The notes beneath the pieces are model-generated. The model saw nothing but the letters and a program-made list of their open reading frames with translations. It searched no databases and had not been told where the DNA came from. From NCBI RefSeq assembly GCF_000716605.1, contig NZ_JNXE01000005.1:248001-312000 (forward strand): a stretch of 64,000 bases of DNA, written 5' to 3'. Source of the DNA: Streptomyces sp. NRRL F-525 (GTDB lineage: Bacteria > Actinomycetota > Actinomycetes > Streptomycetales > Streptomycetaceae). This document shows positions 16,229-24,041 of this stretch, in pieces. A program made the translations under genes and the position numbers. Positions within the stretch are counted from its first letter, which is position 1. Every line of letters begins with the position of its first letter.

Positions 16229-17412
16229 GGCTCCTGTCCCCGCTCGAAATACGCGACGAGGTCCGGATCGAGCGGCGGCACCTCGCGCGGGGTGCCGCCG
16301 TCCCGTAGCGACTCGGTCGCCCCCGACCCCGCCGCCACGGCCATCCGTGCGGCGACGGGTGAGGTGTCGGTGCGCCCGCCGTGCCGTACGAAGCGGAGGA
16401 ACTCGTCGATCAACAGCGGGTCGGCGCCGCCGTGTTCGCCGTCCTGCCCGGTGACGTCCGGGACCCGGTGCTCGGCGTCGGCGTGCTCGCGGTACTCCGA
16501 GCGGCGGCTGTTCCAGACCTTCACCACCGCGCCCGGTCCGTCGCCGAAGTTCTCCAGGCGGCCCGCGTCGCCGATGACGGTGTAGTTGCGCCAGTAGTCG
16601 GGGGTGAAATGGCACTGCTGGTAGGCGGCCAACACCCCGTTGTCCAGGCGCATGTTGACCAGCGACACGTCCTCGACGTCGATGACCGGGTTGAGCGCCC
16701 GCTGGGTGTGCGGCGGCCAGTGTCCGTCCTCGGTGTACCAGTCGGCGGTCTTCGGCTCGCCGGGCGCGCGCCGGTGCGGGAGATCGCCGTAGACCAACAG
16801 GTCCCCGAACGCCTGGACTTGGCGGGTGTAGCCGCCGGACAGCCAGTGGATGACGTCCAGGTCGTGCGCGGCCTTCTGGAGCAACAGGCCTGTGCTGTAA
16901 CGGCGTTCGGCGTGCCAGTCCTTGAAGTACCAGTCGCCGCCGTAGCCGACGAAGTGCCGTACCCACACCGTCTTCACGGTGCCGATCGCGCCGCCCTCGA
17001 CGAGGTCGCGCATCAGGCGGATCACCGGCATGTGGCGCATGTTGTGGCCGACGTAGAGGCGGGTGCCGGTCTCCTGGGCCGTGCGCAGGACGCGGTCGCA
17101 GCGGTCGACGGTGATGTCGAGCGGCTTCTCGACGAGGACGGGCGTGCCCGCGCGCAGCGCCTCGCAGGCGAGGTCGGCGTGGGTGTGGTCGGGGGTGAGG
17201 ACGAGGACCGCGTCGATGTCGGGGGACGTGACAACTGCGCGGTGGTCGGCGGCTGTTGAGACGCCCGGGAAGTCTTCTGCCGCTTGTCCGCGGGCCGCCG
17301 GGTCGGGGTCCGCGAGGGCGGTGACGCGGGAGCCCGCGCCGGGGCGGTGGGCGACGCGGGCGAGGCTGCCGCGCAGGCCGTAGCCGAGGACACCGATACG
17401 GAGGTCGGACAT
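16225..17412 (-). CDS. Gfo/Idh/MocA family NAD(P)-dependent oxidoreductase
   Basis: The 395-residue protein opens with a Rossmann motif (IGVLGYGLRGSLARVAHRPG). The family signature LVEKPLDI contains the EKP catalytic-pocket lysine, and RYSTGLLLQKAAHDLDVIHW supplies the His of the active site. Members oxidise or epimerise sugars, inositols and related polyols; the substrate here is unknown. The last four bases overlap the MFS gene tail-to-tail. It is divergent from the ECF sigma gene at 17568, with a shared 155-bp promoter region. Confidence 0.9.
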   Translation of the reverse strand: MSDLRIGVLGYGLRGSLARVAHRPGAGSRVTALADPDPAARGQAAEDFPGVSTAADHRAVVTSPDIDAVLVLTPDHTHADLACEALRAGTPVLVEKPLDITVDRCDRVLRTAQETGTRLYVGHNMRHMPVIRLMRDLVEGGAIGTVKTVWVRHFVGYGGDWYFKDWHAERRYSTGLLLQKAAHDLDVIHWLSGGYTRQVQAFGDLLVYGDLPHRRAPGEPKTADWYTEDGHWPPHTQRALNPVIDVEDVSLVNMRLDNGVLAAYQQCHFTPDYWRNYTVIGDAGRLENFGDGPGAVVKVWNSRRSEYREHADAEHRVPDVTGQDGEHGGADPLLIDEFLRFVRHGGRTDTSPVAARMAVAAGSGATESLRDGGTPREVPPLDPDLVAYFERGQEP

Positions 17413-17567
17413 GGGTCTCCTTCGTTCGCGGGGACACCACGGGCGGACGTGCGCCGGGGCCAGAGGGACCGTGCCCCGTGGGCGGGCCGGAGATGTGCCG
17501 GGCGGGCCGCGGGCTGTGACGTTTCTGTGAGGGGCGGCGCTGAGGGCGATGGGGGGGTGCACAGTCC

Positions 17568-18167
17568 TTGGGCCAGACAGGCGAGCCCCGGCGCGGGCAC
17601 GCGTACGACGGGGAGTTGGGCGCGGCCGTGGCGCGGGCCCAGGAGGGCGACGACGGCGCGTTCGCGGTCGCGTACCGGCTCGTGCAGCCCGGGTTGCTCG
17701 GGTATCTGCGCGGGCTCGTCGGCGACGACGCCGAGGACGTGGCGTCCGACGCGTGGCTGGAGATCGCCCGCGACCTGGGCCGGTTCCGCGGCGACGGGGC
17801 GGGCTTCCGCGGCTGGACGGCGACCATCGCCCGGCACCGGGCGCTCGACCATCTGCGGCGGTCGAGGGTGCGTCCGAGACCGGCGACGCTGGAGCAGGAC
17901 GTACTCGAACTGCCGGGTCCGCACAGCACCCACGACCAGGCGCTGGAGTCCCTCTCCACGGAGTACGCGCTCGGGTTGGTGCGGGGGCTGCCGCGGGACC
18001 AGGCCGAGGCCGTGCTGCTGCGGGTGGTCGTGGGGCTGGACGGGCCCGCCGCCGCGCGGGTGCTGGGCAAGCGGCCGGGGGCGGTGCGTACGGCCGCCTA
18101 TCGGGGGTTGAAGCGGCTGGCGCGCGAACTGGGCGTGCGGGAAAGGGATGGGGACGGACATGGCTGA
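17568..18167 (+). CDS. ECF-type RNA polymerase sigma factor
   Basis: The 199-residue protein shows sigma region 2 (AYRLVQPGLLGYLRGLVGDD, then EDVASDAWLEIARDL and FRGWTATIARHRALDHLR) and region 4 (LPRDQAEAVLLRVVVGLDG, then AARVLGKRPGAVRTAAYRGL). The annotated start is TTG with a poor ribosome site, so the start is uncertain. It is a paralogue of the sigma gene at 25806, sharing the EDVAS and GKRPGAVRTAA segments. Its stop overlaps a short partner gene at 18160, which appears truncated. Confidence 0.88.
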   Translation: MGQTGEPRRGHAYDGELGAAVARAQEGDDGAFAVAYRLVQPGLLGYLRGLVGDDAEDVASDAWLEIARDLGRFRGDGAGFRGWTATIARHRALDHLRRSRVRPRPATLEQDVLELPGPHSTHDQALESLSTEYALGLVRGLPRDQAEAVLLRVVVGLDGPAAARVLGKRPGAVRTAAYRGLKRLARELGVRERDGDGHG

Positions 18168-18342
18168 ACACGACACGGGTCTGCCCGGCCTTCCCGGCCT
18201 GCTGGGCGCGGCTCTCCGCGAGGGTGACGTGGACGGGGAGGCGGAGCGGCGGGCGGTGGCGGCGTTCAGGGCGGCGCGGGACGCGGGGGGCCGGGCGGCG
18301 CCGACGCGTAGTCAGGACGACTGGCGGCCGAGGGGGCGCTGA
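18160..18342 (+). pseudogene. truncated ECF-sigma partner protein
   Basis: This is a 60-residue reading frame overlapping the sigma stop by eight bases. An alternative ATG is at 18148. The visible part (GLPGLPGLLGAAL, then ERRAVAAFRAARDAG and RSQDDWRPRGR) resembles the cytoplasmic head of membrane proteins that accompany this ECF group. The intact neighbour at 26468 has the same AAFRAAR segment followed by a membrane helix and a long outer domain. Here the frame stops at a TGA inside the first unit of an 83-bp tandem repeat, so helix and outer domain are absent. I infer a broken anti-sigma-like gene; a genuine short protein cannot be excluded. Confidence 0.55.
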
Positions 18343-18643
18343 AGGGGAAGTTCCGTGTGCGGGAGGGGTGTTCGGCTGTGGTGCTGGCGCGTGGTCAGGG
18401 CGGCTGGTGGCTGCGGGGGCGTTGAAGGGGAAGTTCCGTGTGGGGTCGGGGGGTTCGGCTGTGGTGCTGGCGCGTGGTCAGGGCGGTTGGTGGCTGCGGG
18501 GGCGTTGAAGGGGAAGTTCTGTGTCCGGGAGAGGTGTTCGGCCGCGGCGCCGACGCGCAGTCAGGACGACTGGCGGCCGAGGGAGCGCTGAAGGAGAAGT
18601 CCCGTGTCCAGGAGCGGTGTTCAGCCCCCGCGCCGACGGCCCG
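18300..18643. repeat. 83-bp tandem repeat, four units
   Basis: Four imperfect units of exactly 83 bp follow one another; the landmark GTCAGG recurs at 18311, 18394, 18477 and 18560, and a degraded fifth start appears near 18632. Each unit contains the codons for T-R-S-Q-D-D-W-R-P-R or variants, then GCGCTGAAGG and a short palindrome GGAAGTTCC. The period is not a multiple of three, so the same coding string falls into a new frame in every unit. The outer units (1 and 4) are more alike than the inner two, which differ by few bases. No gene is supported between 18343 and 18700. Confidence 0.85.
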
Positions 18644-18700
18644 GGCGGTCACGGGCCGTCCGGGGCGAGGCTCCCCGGACGGCCCGCGCCGGCCCACCAG

Positions 18701-19348
18701 TCAGCGGGGTCGCGCGAGTTGGGCGGCCAGGAGGTGGGAGTCGAGCAGGGCGGTGTCGGTGGTGCGGGCGGCTTTCGCGTAGCCGGCGAGCATGTGTTTG
18801 GTCAGGACGAGCGCCTGGGGGGAGCGCCGGGCGAGGGGGCTGGTCCAGGCGCTGACGGTGTCGTCCAGTTGGTCGAGGGGCGCGACCTTGTGGAGGCGTC
18901 CGAGCCGTTGGGCGGTGGGGGCGTCGAACTCGTCGCAGGTGAGCAGGAGTTCACGGACCCGCGCGGCACCGGCCTCCGAGATCAGGCGCCCCGTCGCGCC
19001 TCCCCAGGTGGGGGCCATGCCGAGGCCGATCTCCGGCATGCGGAAACGGCAGGTGTCTGCGCCCGCGCGCAGGTCGCAGTAGGCGGCGAGCCCGAGGCCG
19101 GCGCCGATGACCTTGCCGTGGAGCCGGGCGATGGTGACGGCGTGGGTGTTCTCCAGCGCCTGGCACAGCCGGTGGGCCTTGTCCGCGATGCGCCGCAGGG
19201 TGGCCCCGGTCGGATCGGTGGCCGGCGTCTCCCGGAACTCCCGGCGGTCGCCTCCCAGGCAGAAGTCCTCGCCCAGGGAGGAGAGCACCAGGATCTGGAC
19301 GTCGGGCTGGTCGTGGAGGCCGTCGAGGACGGAGATGAGCGCGTCCAT
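18701..19348 (-). CDS. enoyl-CoA hydratase/isomerase (crotonase) family protein, 5' end frameshifted
   Basis: The 215 residues from the ATG at 19348 contain the crotonase core. LVLSSLGEDFCLGGDRREF and the oxyanion-hole segment LHGKVIGAGLGLAAYCDLRA are clear, as is FRMPEIGLGMAPTWGGATG. A typical crotonase has about 255-260 residues. The missing first strands are encoded directly upstream in the same frame (GSVLHVRLNPSAQDDDVLSS) but have no start codon. The gene follows the P450 gene at the end of the conservon operon. It may act on a CoA-thioester linked to that pathway; the substrate is unknown. Confidence 0.75.
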   Translation of the reverse strand: MDALISVLDGLHDQPDVQILVLSSLGEDFCLGGDRREFRETPATDPTGATLRRIADKAHRLCQALENTHAVTIARLHGKVIGAGLGLAAYCDLRAGADTCRFRMPEIGLGMAPTWGGATGRLISEAGAARVRELLLTCDEFDAPTAQRLGRLHKVAPLDQLDDTVSAWTSPLARRSPQALVLTKHMLAGYAKAARTTDTALLDSHLLAAQLARPR

Positions 19349-19527
19349 GACGGCGGAGCTCAGGACGTCGTCGTCCTGGGCGGAGGGGTTGAGTCGTACG
19401 TGGAGGACGGATCCGGTCCGGGTGAGGCGAGGCTCAGGGCGGCGGCGGGAGGTGCGGGCTCCGCGTCGTCCGCGGGCTGCCGCGCGGGGGCGGGTGCGGC
19501 CGTACCGGGCGGCATTGGCGGGTTCAT
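19349..19527 (-). other. frameshifted 5' part of the crotonase gene
   Basis: An ATG at 19527 overlaps the P450 stop as ATGA, the usual operon junction, and opens a frame beginning MNPPMPPGTAAPAPARQ. That frame runs to a TGA near 19370, while the crotonase frame (PEPRLTRTGSVLHV) is open from about 19528 without a start. A single-base indel around 19430-19450, within a run of GCC/GGC triplets, would join the two. Sequencing error and true mutation cannot be told apart here. Confidence 0.6.
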
Positions 19528-20771
19528 GTCAGTGAAACGTCCAGGTTGAGGAGTCGTCTGAACGCCACCCGGGGTGCCCGCGAGGGGCGGCGGACCAGGG
19601 TGAGTGCGGGCAGGCGGGCGATCATGCGGCGGAGCAGGGTCTGCGCCTCCATCCGGGCCAGAGGTGCGCCCAGGCAGTGGTGGATGCCCCCGCCGAAGGC
19701 CAGGTGGGGCGTCTTGCGCCGGAGGTCGAAGGAGCCGGGGTCGGGGAAGTGGGCGGGGTCGTGATGGGCGGCGCCCACCATGAGGTGGACCATCTCCCCG
19801 GCCCGGATCTCGGCGCCTTCCAGGAGGCAGTCCTCGGAGGCGACCCGGTCGACGAGGTGGAGCGGAGGGTCGTGGCGAAGGGACTCCTCCACGAACTCGG
19901 GGACAAGGTCCGGGTGTTCGGCGAGCAGGCTCCAGCGGTCAGGGTCCTCGACCAGCCGGAGGACCAGGGTCGACAGCATGGTCGCGGTCGTCTCCATGGC
20001 CGCCAGCATGACGAACAGGGCGAGGAAGTAGACGGCCTCGTCGGCCTTGTCCCGGTCCGGTTCGAGCTCGTCCCAGGTGTGGATCCACCGGGAGACGGGA
20101 TCGTCCCCGGGGTGTTCGCGCCGCTCGCGCACCAACTCCGTGAAGTAGGTGCGCAGTTCCGCGGTGGCGGCGTCGGAACGGGCCAGTTGGCTGGCGTTCG
20201 GGAGCAGTTCCTGGGAGAAGACCTGCTCGTGGGCCAGCGCGCGCAGGCGGGGCCAGTCGGCTCGGGGCAGCCCGAGCCAGCCGCCGAGGGTGGCGACCGG
20301 GAGTTCCTCGCCGACCAGCGCCGTGAAGTCGGCCTCGCCCGAGCGCAGGCGCTCGTGCAGAGTGTCGAGGAGACCGTCGATGATGTGGCCCACCCGGCGG
20401 CCGAGCTGTTCGACGGTGCCGCGGTCGAAGGTGCCAGCCGCCCGGCGCACGCGCGTGTGCTCCGGAGGATTGAGCGCGAGCAGGGTCCGGCCGGTCTCCC
20501 GTGAGGAGGGGGCGTTCCAGCGGCTGCCCGCACCCTGCTGTTCCCGCCAGCTGGTGTCCGGTTCGAGCCAGAGGCTGTTGCGCAATACCTGGTCGCAGGC
20601 GCTGAAACCGGTCACGAGGTGACCGCCCCAGGGCGCGGGGCTGACGGTGCCGCGCGCCCTGAGGTCCGCGTAGATGGGGAAGGGATCGGCCTGTCCCTCA
20701 GCCGTCCGGAGACGGGAGAACAGGGAGATGGTGGCCCGACGGTCCGATTCCGGAGTCGCGACGCTTCCCAC
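19524..20771 (-). CDS. cytochrome P450, conservon-associated (CvnF-like)
   Basis: This 415-residue P450 has all the canonical elements. The I-helix acid-alcohol pair is in LFVMLAAMETTATML, the K-helix ExxR in EESLRHDPP, and the heme loop HLAFGGGIHHCLGAPLARME has Cys366 as axial ligand. The start is GTG. It lies 90 bp downstream of the other P450 gene and its stop overlaps the start region of the crotonase gene. In Streptomyces conservons the fifth and sixth genes often encode paired P450s of the CYP157/CYP154/CYP156 type. The substrate is unknown. Confidence 0.92.
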   Translation of the reverse strand: MGSVATPESDRRATISLFSRLRTAEGQADPFPIYADLRARGTVSPAPWGGHLVTGFSACDQVLRNSLWLEPDTSWREQQGAGSRWNAPSSRETGRTLLALNPPEHTRVRRAAGTFDRGTVEQLGRRVGHIIDGLLDTLHERLRSGEADFTALVGEELPVATLGGWLGLPRADWPRLRALAHEQVFSQELLPNASQLARSDAATAELRTYFTELVRERREHPGDDPVSRWIHTWDELEPDRDKADEAVYFLALFVMLAAMETTATMLSTLVLRLVEDPDRWSLLAEHPDLVPEFVEESLRHDPPLHLVDRVASEDCLLEGAEIRAGEMVHLMVGAAHHDPAHFPDPGSFDLRRKTPHLAFGGGIHHCLGAPLARMEAQTLLRRMIARLPALTLVRRPSRAPRVAFRRLLNLDVSLT

Positions 20772-20860
20772 GATGGTGGCTCCTCTCTGCCAGCCGCCAT
20801 CCGTACCCGTGGGATGTTTGAATCATCCGATAACACAGTGCTTTCGTAGGGTTACTTACG

Positions 20861-22237
20861 TCACTCGCCATTCACCCAGGCCCGGAAGCGGCTGAACATC
20901 CCGCCCTTGGGGCGCGGGGCGGCGTGGGACGGACGGACGGCCCCGGCCGGCTGAGGCATCGCGGCGGGCTGCTGCCCGGCCTGGGCGGGGGCCGGCCGCG
21001 CGGGCTGGGCCCTGGCCGCGGACGGCACGGCGCGGGGGGTGTAGCGGATGGGCACGGTCACCAGCTGGCGGCTCCACGGCGCCGGCACCCACGAGAGCTC
21101 CTTGAAGGGGACGCGCATCTCGACGTCGGGCAGCCGGTTGAGCAGGGACTCGACGGCCGTGGCCGTGATCATGAAGGCCGGGTCCTTCGCCGGGCACCCG
21201 TGCGGGCCGGCACCGAACGCCAGATGGGCCTTGGAGCTGAGCTGTTCGCGGTGCGCGGTCAGCTTGGGGTCGGTGTTGGCCGCCGCGAAGGAGATCACGA
21301 CCGGGTCGCCCGCGCGGAGGGTCCGGTCGCCCAACTCGACGTCCTGCGTGGGGTAATGGCCCGCGTAGTTGGCGATCGGCGAGTAGTTCCACAACGTCTT
21401 CACGACCGCGTCCTCGACCGGCAGGCCGGTCGGCCAGTCGTCGCTGAGGTACAGCGCGGCGCTGGTGCCGATCGAGGCCGCCAGGGGCGCGGTTCCGCCG
21501 CCCAGCAGCGTCACGAGCTGGTGCAGCACCTCCTCGTCGGTCAGCCGGGAGGAGTGCACCATCAGGCGGGTGGTGATGTCCTCGCCGGGCTGCCGGCGCT
21601 TGAGGGCGATCAGTTCGGCGACCGCGCCGCCCAGGGTCTCGTCGGAACCCGGGACGCCCTGGAAGACGCCGGTGATTCCGGCGATCACCCGGTCGCCGAG
21701 CTCGGGCGGGCAGCCGAACAGCTCACCGAAGACCAGCAGGGGCAGCGGCTGGGCGTACGCGGACATCAGCTCCGCCTGCCCCAGGGCCTCGGAGCCGAAC
21801 TGGCTGATCAGGTAGTCGGCCGACTGCTGCGTCAGCCGGACGATCCGGCTCTGGTCGACGGTCGCGAGACTGTCCGTGACCGCCTGCCGCAGCCGGGCGT
21901 GCGCCGCGCCGTCGCTGAACATGGCGTTGGGGCGGTACCCCATCATGGGCACGGCCGGGCTGTCCGCGGGCACCCTCCCCTCGTTCAGCGCGTTCCAGCG
22001 GCGCGAGTCCCGCACGAACAGGGTCGGGTTCTGCAGGATGTACAGACTGGCGTCGTAACTGGTCACCAGCTCGACCTCGACGTCCGGCGCGATGTCGACC
22101 GGGGCGCTGGGCCCCAGCGTGCGCAGCCGGGCGTAGGTGCTCTCGGGGTCGGAGCCGAACTCGGACCCGTACAGCGGGACGTTGCCGTGCGCGGGGCAGC
22201 CGGCCGGCGCCCCGGACGGGTCGAAGGACTGTTGCAT
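20861..22237 (-). CDS. cvnE: atypical cytochrome P450 (CYP157-like, CvnE)
   Basis: The 458-residue P450 retains the heme-thiolate loop HLAFGAGPHGCPAKDPA (Cys348). Its K-helix reads VVKTLWNYSP where ExxR is expected, and its I-helix reads LLGGGTAPLAAS with no acid-alcohol pair. Loss of ExxR is a published peculiarity of the CYP157 family, which is found in Streptomyces conservons. About 65 C-terminal residues are an Ala/Pro/Gln-rich extension ending in a basic, aromatic tail (FSRFRAWVNGE). It starts nine bases after the cvnD stop. A role in binding or signalling rather than classical monooxygenation is possible. Confidence 0.88.
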   Translation of the reverse strand: MQQSFDPSGAPAGCPAHGNVPLYGSEFGSDPESTYARLRTLGPSAPVDIAPDVEVELVTSYDASLYILQNPTLFVRDSRRWNALNEGRVPADSPAVPMMGYRPNAMFSDGAAHARLRQAVTDSLATVDQSRIVRLTQQSADYLISQFGSEALGQAELMSAYAQPLPLLVFGELFGCPPELGDRVIAGITGVFQGVPGSDETLGGAVAELIALKRRQPGEDITTRLMVHSSRLTDEEVLHQLVTLLGGGTAPLAASIGTSAALYLSDDWPTGLPVEDAVVKTLWNYSPIANYAGHYPTQDVELGDRTLRAGDPVVISFAAANTDPKLTAHREQLSSKAHLAFGAGPHGCPAKDPAFMITATAVESLLNRLPDVEMRVPFKELSWVPAPWSRQLVTVPIRYTPRAVPSAARAQPARPAPAQAGQQPAAMPQPAGAVRPSHAAPRPKGGMFSRFRAWVNGE

Positions 22238-22245
22238 GCTGGCTC

Positions 22246-22806
22246 CTAGCCGAGTGAGGACAAGAGGTGCTTCACGAGCGTGATGAGTGCCTGCATCGAG
22301 GAGTCCTGGTCACGGACGTCGCAGTGGATGACCGGGGTCTCCTCCGAGATGTTGAGTGCCTCGCACACTTCGTCGAGCGGGAACTGGTGCTTCCCCTCGA
22401 ACGTGTTGACGCCGATGACATAGGGCAGGCCGAACGCCTCGACCAGGTCGAGGACGGGGAACGTCTCCTCCAGCCGCTCGGGGTCCGCCAGGACCAGCGC
22501 CCCCAGCGCTCCCCGGGACAGCCCCTCCCACATCTGCTTGAACCGCTCCTGCCCGGGCGTTCCGAAGATGTAGAGGACCAGGTCCTCGCCGAGGGTGAGC
22601 CGCCCGAAGTCCATCGCGACGGTCGTGGTCGTCTTGTCCGGGGTCTCGGACAGGTCGTCGAGACCCTCGCTGGCCTCGGTGATCTCCTCCTCGGTCTGGA
22701 GCGGTTCTATCTCGGAGACACTGCCGATGTACGTGGTCTTCCCGACCGCGAAGTGGCCCACGACCAGGATCTTCACGGAGCGGGAGACGTCGGGATCCAG
22801 ATACAC
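22246..22806 (-). CDS. cvnD: conservon small GTP-binding protein (CvnD)
   Basis: The 186-residue Ras-like ATP/GTP-binding protein has P-loop GHFAVGKTT (residues 17-25), switch regions and the DxxG-like segment YIFGTPGQERFKQMW. The start is GTG, four bases after the cvnC stop. Family knowledge: CvnD proteins act with CvnA, CvnB and CvnC in a membrane complex thought to work like a eukaryotic G-protein system and to influence development and secondary metabolism. Confidence 0.93.
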   Translation of the reverse strand: MYLDPDVSRSVKILVVGHFAVGKTTYIGSVSEIEPLQTEEEITEASEGLDDLSETPDKTTTTVAMDFGRLTLGEDLVLYIFGTPGQERFKQMWEGLSRGALGALVLADPERLEETFPVLDLVEAFGLPYVIGVNTFEGKHQFPLDEVCEALNISEETPVIHCDVRDQDSSMQALITLVKHLLSSLG

Positions 22807-22810
22807 GGGA

Positions 22811-23197
22811 CTACGCTCCGGTTCGAATTCGCATCAGGCCGTCGAGCACGGCGGTCAGCAGGACGGGGTCGTGGCGTTCGGCGTGGGGGACCGGATCGCG
22901 CACATGGATCAGACCGTCCTCGGCCATCTGCGCCAACAGGATGCGGACGATGCCCAGCGGCAGCCGGGTGTGCGCGGCGACCTCGGCGACCGAGAGGAAC
23001 CCGTCCGCGATCAGGTCCATGACCGTGCGGGCCTCCGGCGCCAGCGTGCGCGCGGCCGCTACGGCACCCTCCTGGGCCGTGATGATCGTGGTGTGCTCGT
23101 ACTCGCTCTCCCGTGGCAGCGCGCGACCCTGCGCGATGACGAAGAGTGGGACTAATGGAGCCGTCAGCTCCAGCTCGCCGTCCAGTTCGTCACTCAT
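22811..23197 (-). CDS. cvnC: conservon DUF742 protein (CvnC)
   Basis: The 128-residue protein has a winged-helix-like DUF742 domain: RTVMDLIADGFLSVAEVAAH followed by RLPLGIVRILLAQMAEDGLI. An acidic N-terminus precedes it. I chose the ATG at 23197, which overlaps the end of cvnB by eight bases. A longer frame to 23284 lies wholly inside cvnB. It is one of the four core conservon genes. Confidence 0.92.
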   Translation of the reverse strand: MSDELDGELELTAPLVPLFVIAQGRALPRESEYEHTTIITAQEGAVAAARTLAPEARTVMDLIADGFLSVAEVAAHTRLPLGIVRILLAQMAEDGLIHVRDPVPHAERHDPVLLTAVLDGLMRIRTGA

Positions 23198-24041
23198 CGC
23201 CCGTCCTTCCTCCGCGAGTGGCCGACCCGGCGGTGAGCGCCGCCATCGTGTCGCCCAGCCGTACGGTGAACTCCTCGATGTCACAGGTGTGTTCGGCGGC
23301 CGCCGCGAGGAAGGCCCCCTCGCCGGCCGCGATCAGGAACACCCAGCCGTGCTCGAACTCGATGACCGTCTGCATCCATTCGTCGTCCTGCTGCCCGCCG
23401 GCGAACGGCGCGGTCGCCCGGCTGTAGGCGTGGATGCCGGTCATGGCCGCCGAGATGGTGTCCGCGAGGTTCCTGCCGATGCCCGAGCTGGCCCCGCGCG
23501 GCAGACCGTCCGCGCCGAGCAGCAGAGCGTGCAGGGCGCCCGGTACCGACGCCACCGCCTTGTCCAGCTCCACGAGCGTGAAGACATTCCCGCCCCCGCC
23601 GTCCCGCAGCGCGGCGGAGGTGTCCCCGCTCTGGGCCGGGTCACCGGCGGTCACCCGGGGCGGGGCCGTGAGGTTGTTGCCCAGCCGGGAGACCAGCCGG
23701 TTCATCCGGAACGAGAGCTGCTCCATGTCGACGTCGGGCTCCGCGGCGGCGGCCAGGTAGGCGCCCTGTCCGGCCCCGATCAGGAAGACCCAGCCGTGCT
23801 GGAACTCGATGACCGTCTGGATCCAGTTCCGGTCCCGGGCCAGCCCGGCGAAGTGGGCCGTGGCCCGGCTGAGCGACTGCATCCCCGCCATGGCGGCGGA
23901 GATGGTCCGCACGTCCTGGCCGGTCAGGTCGTCCGTGGACCCGCGTGGGATGCCGTCCGCGGACAACACCACGGCGTGCCGTGCCCTCGGCACGTTGTCC
24001 ACGATGTCCTGGACCATCCAGGACAGGTCTCCTGTACTCAT
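23190..24041 (-). CDS. cvnB: double roadblock/LC7 domain protein (CvnB duplicated and fused)
   Basis: A standard CvnB is about 130-145 residues; this one has 283 and consists of two full roadblock/LC7 domains. Domain 1 (about 1-125) includes ARHAVVLSADGIPRGSTDDL and WIQTVIEFQHGWVFLIGAG. Domain 2 (about 152-270) includes ALHALLLGADGLPRGASSGI and WMQTVIEFEHGWVFLIAAG. A Gly/Asp-rich linker separates them. The start forms an ATGA overlap with cvnA. Roadblock proteins usually dimerise and can act as GTPase regulators; a covalent pseudo-dimer would fix two unequal halves together. Confidence 0.92.
   Translation of the reverse strand: MSTGDLSWMVQDIVDNVPRARHAVVLSADGIPRGSTDDLTGQDVRTISAAMAGMQSLSRATAHFAGLARDRNWIQTVIEFQHGWVFLIGAGQGAYLAAAAEPDVDMEQLSFRMNRLVSRLGNNLTAPPRVTAGDPAQSGDTSAALRDGGGGNVFTLVELDKAVASVPGALHALLLGADGLPRGASSGIGRNLADTISAAMTGIHAYSRATAPFAGGQQDDEWMQTVIEFEHGWVFLIAAGEGAFLAAAAEHTCDIEEFTVRLGDTMAALTAGSATRGGRTGDE

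Noticed and set aside
14324..18070. A long leftward frame of over 1,200 codons through the MFS and Gfo/Idh region
   Set aside because: It is antisense to the MFS gene and out of frame with the oxidoreductase; no family motif is present.
18300..18643. The regular 83-bp spacing as a possible CRISPR array
   Set aside because: The units abut with no spacers and no cas genes are near; it is a simple tandem duplication.
18355..18782. Several rightward frames with repeated R-A-A-G-G-C-G-G-V-E-G-E-V strings
   Set aside because: They are frame-shifted readings of the 83-bp tandem repeat and lack ribosome sites.
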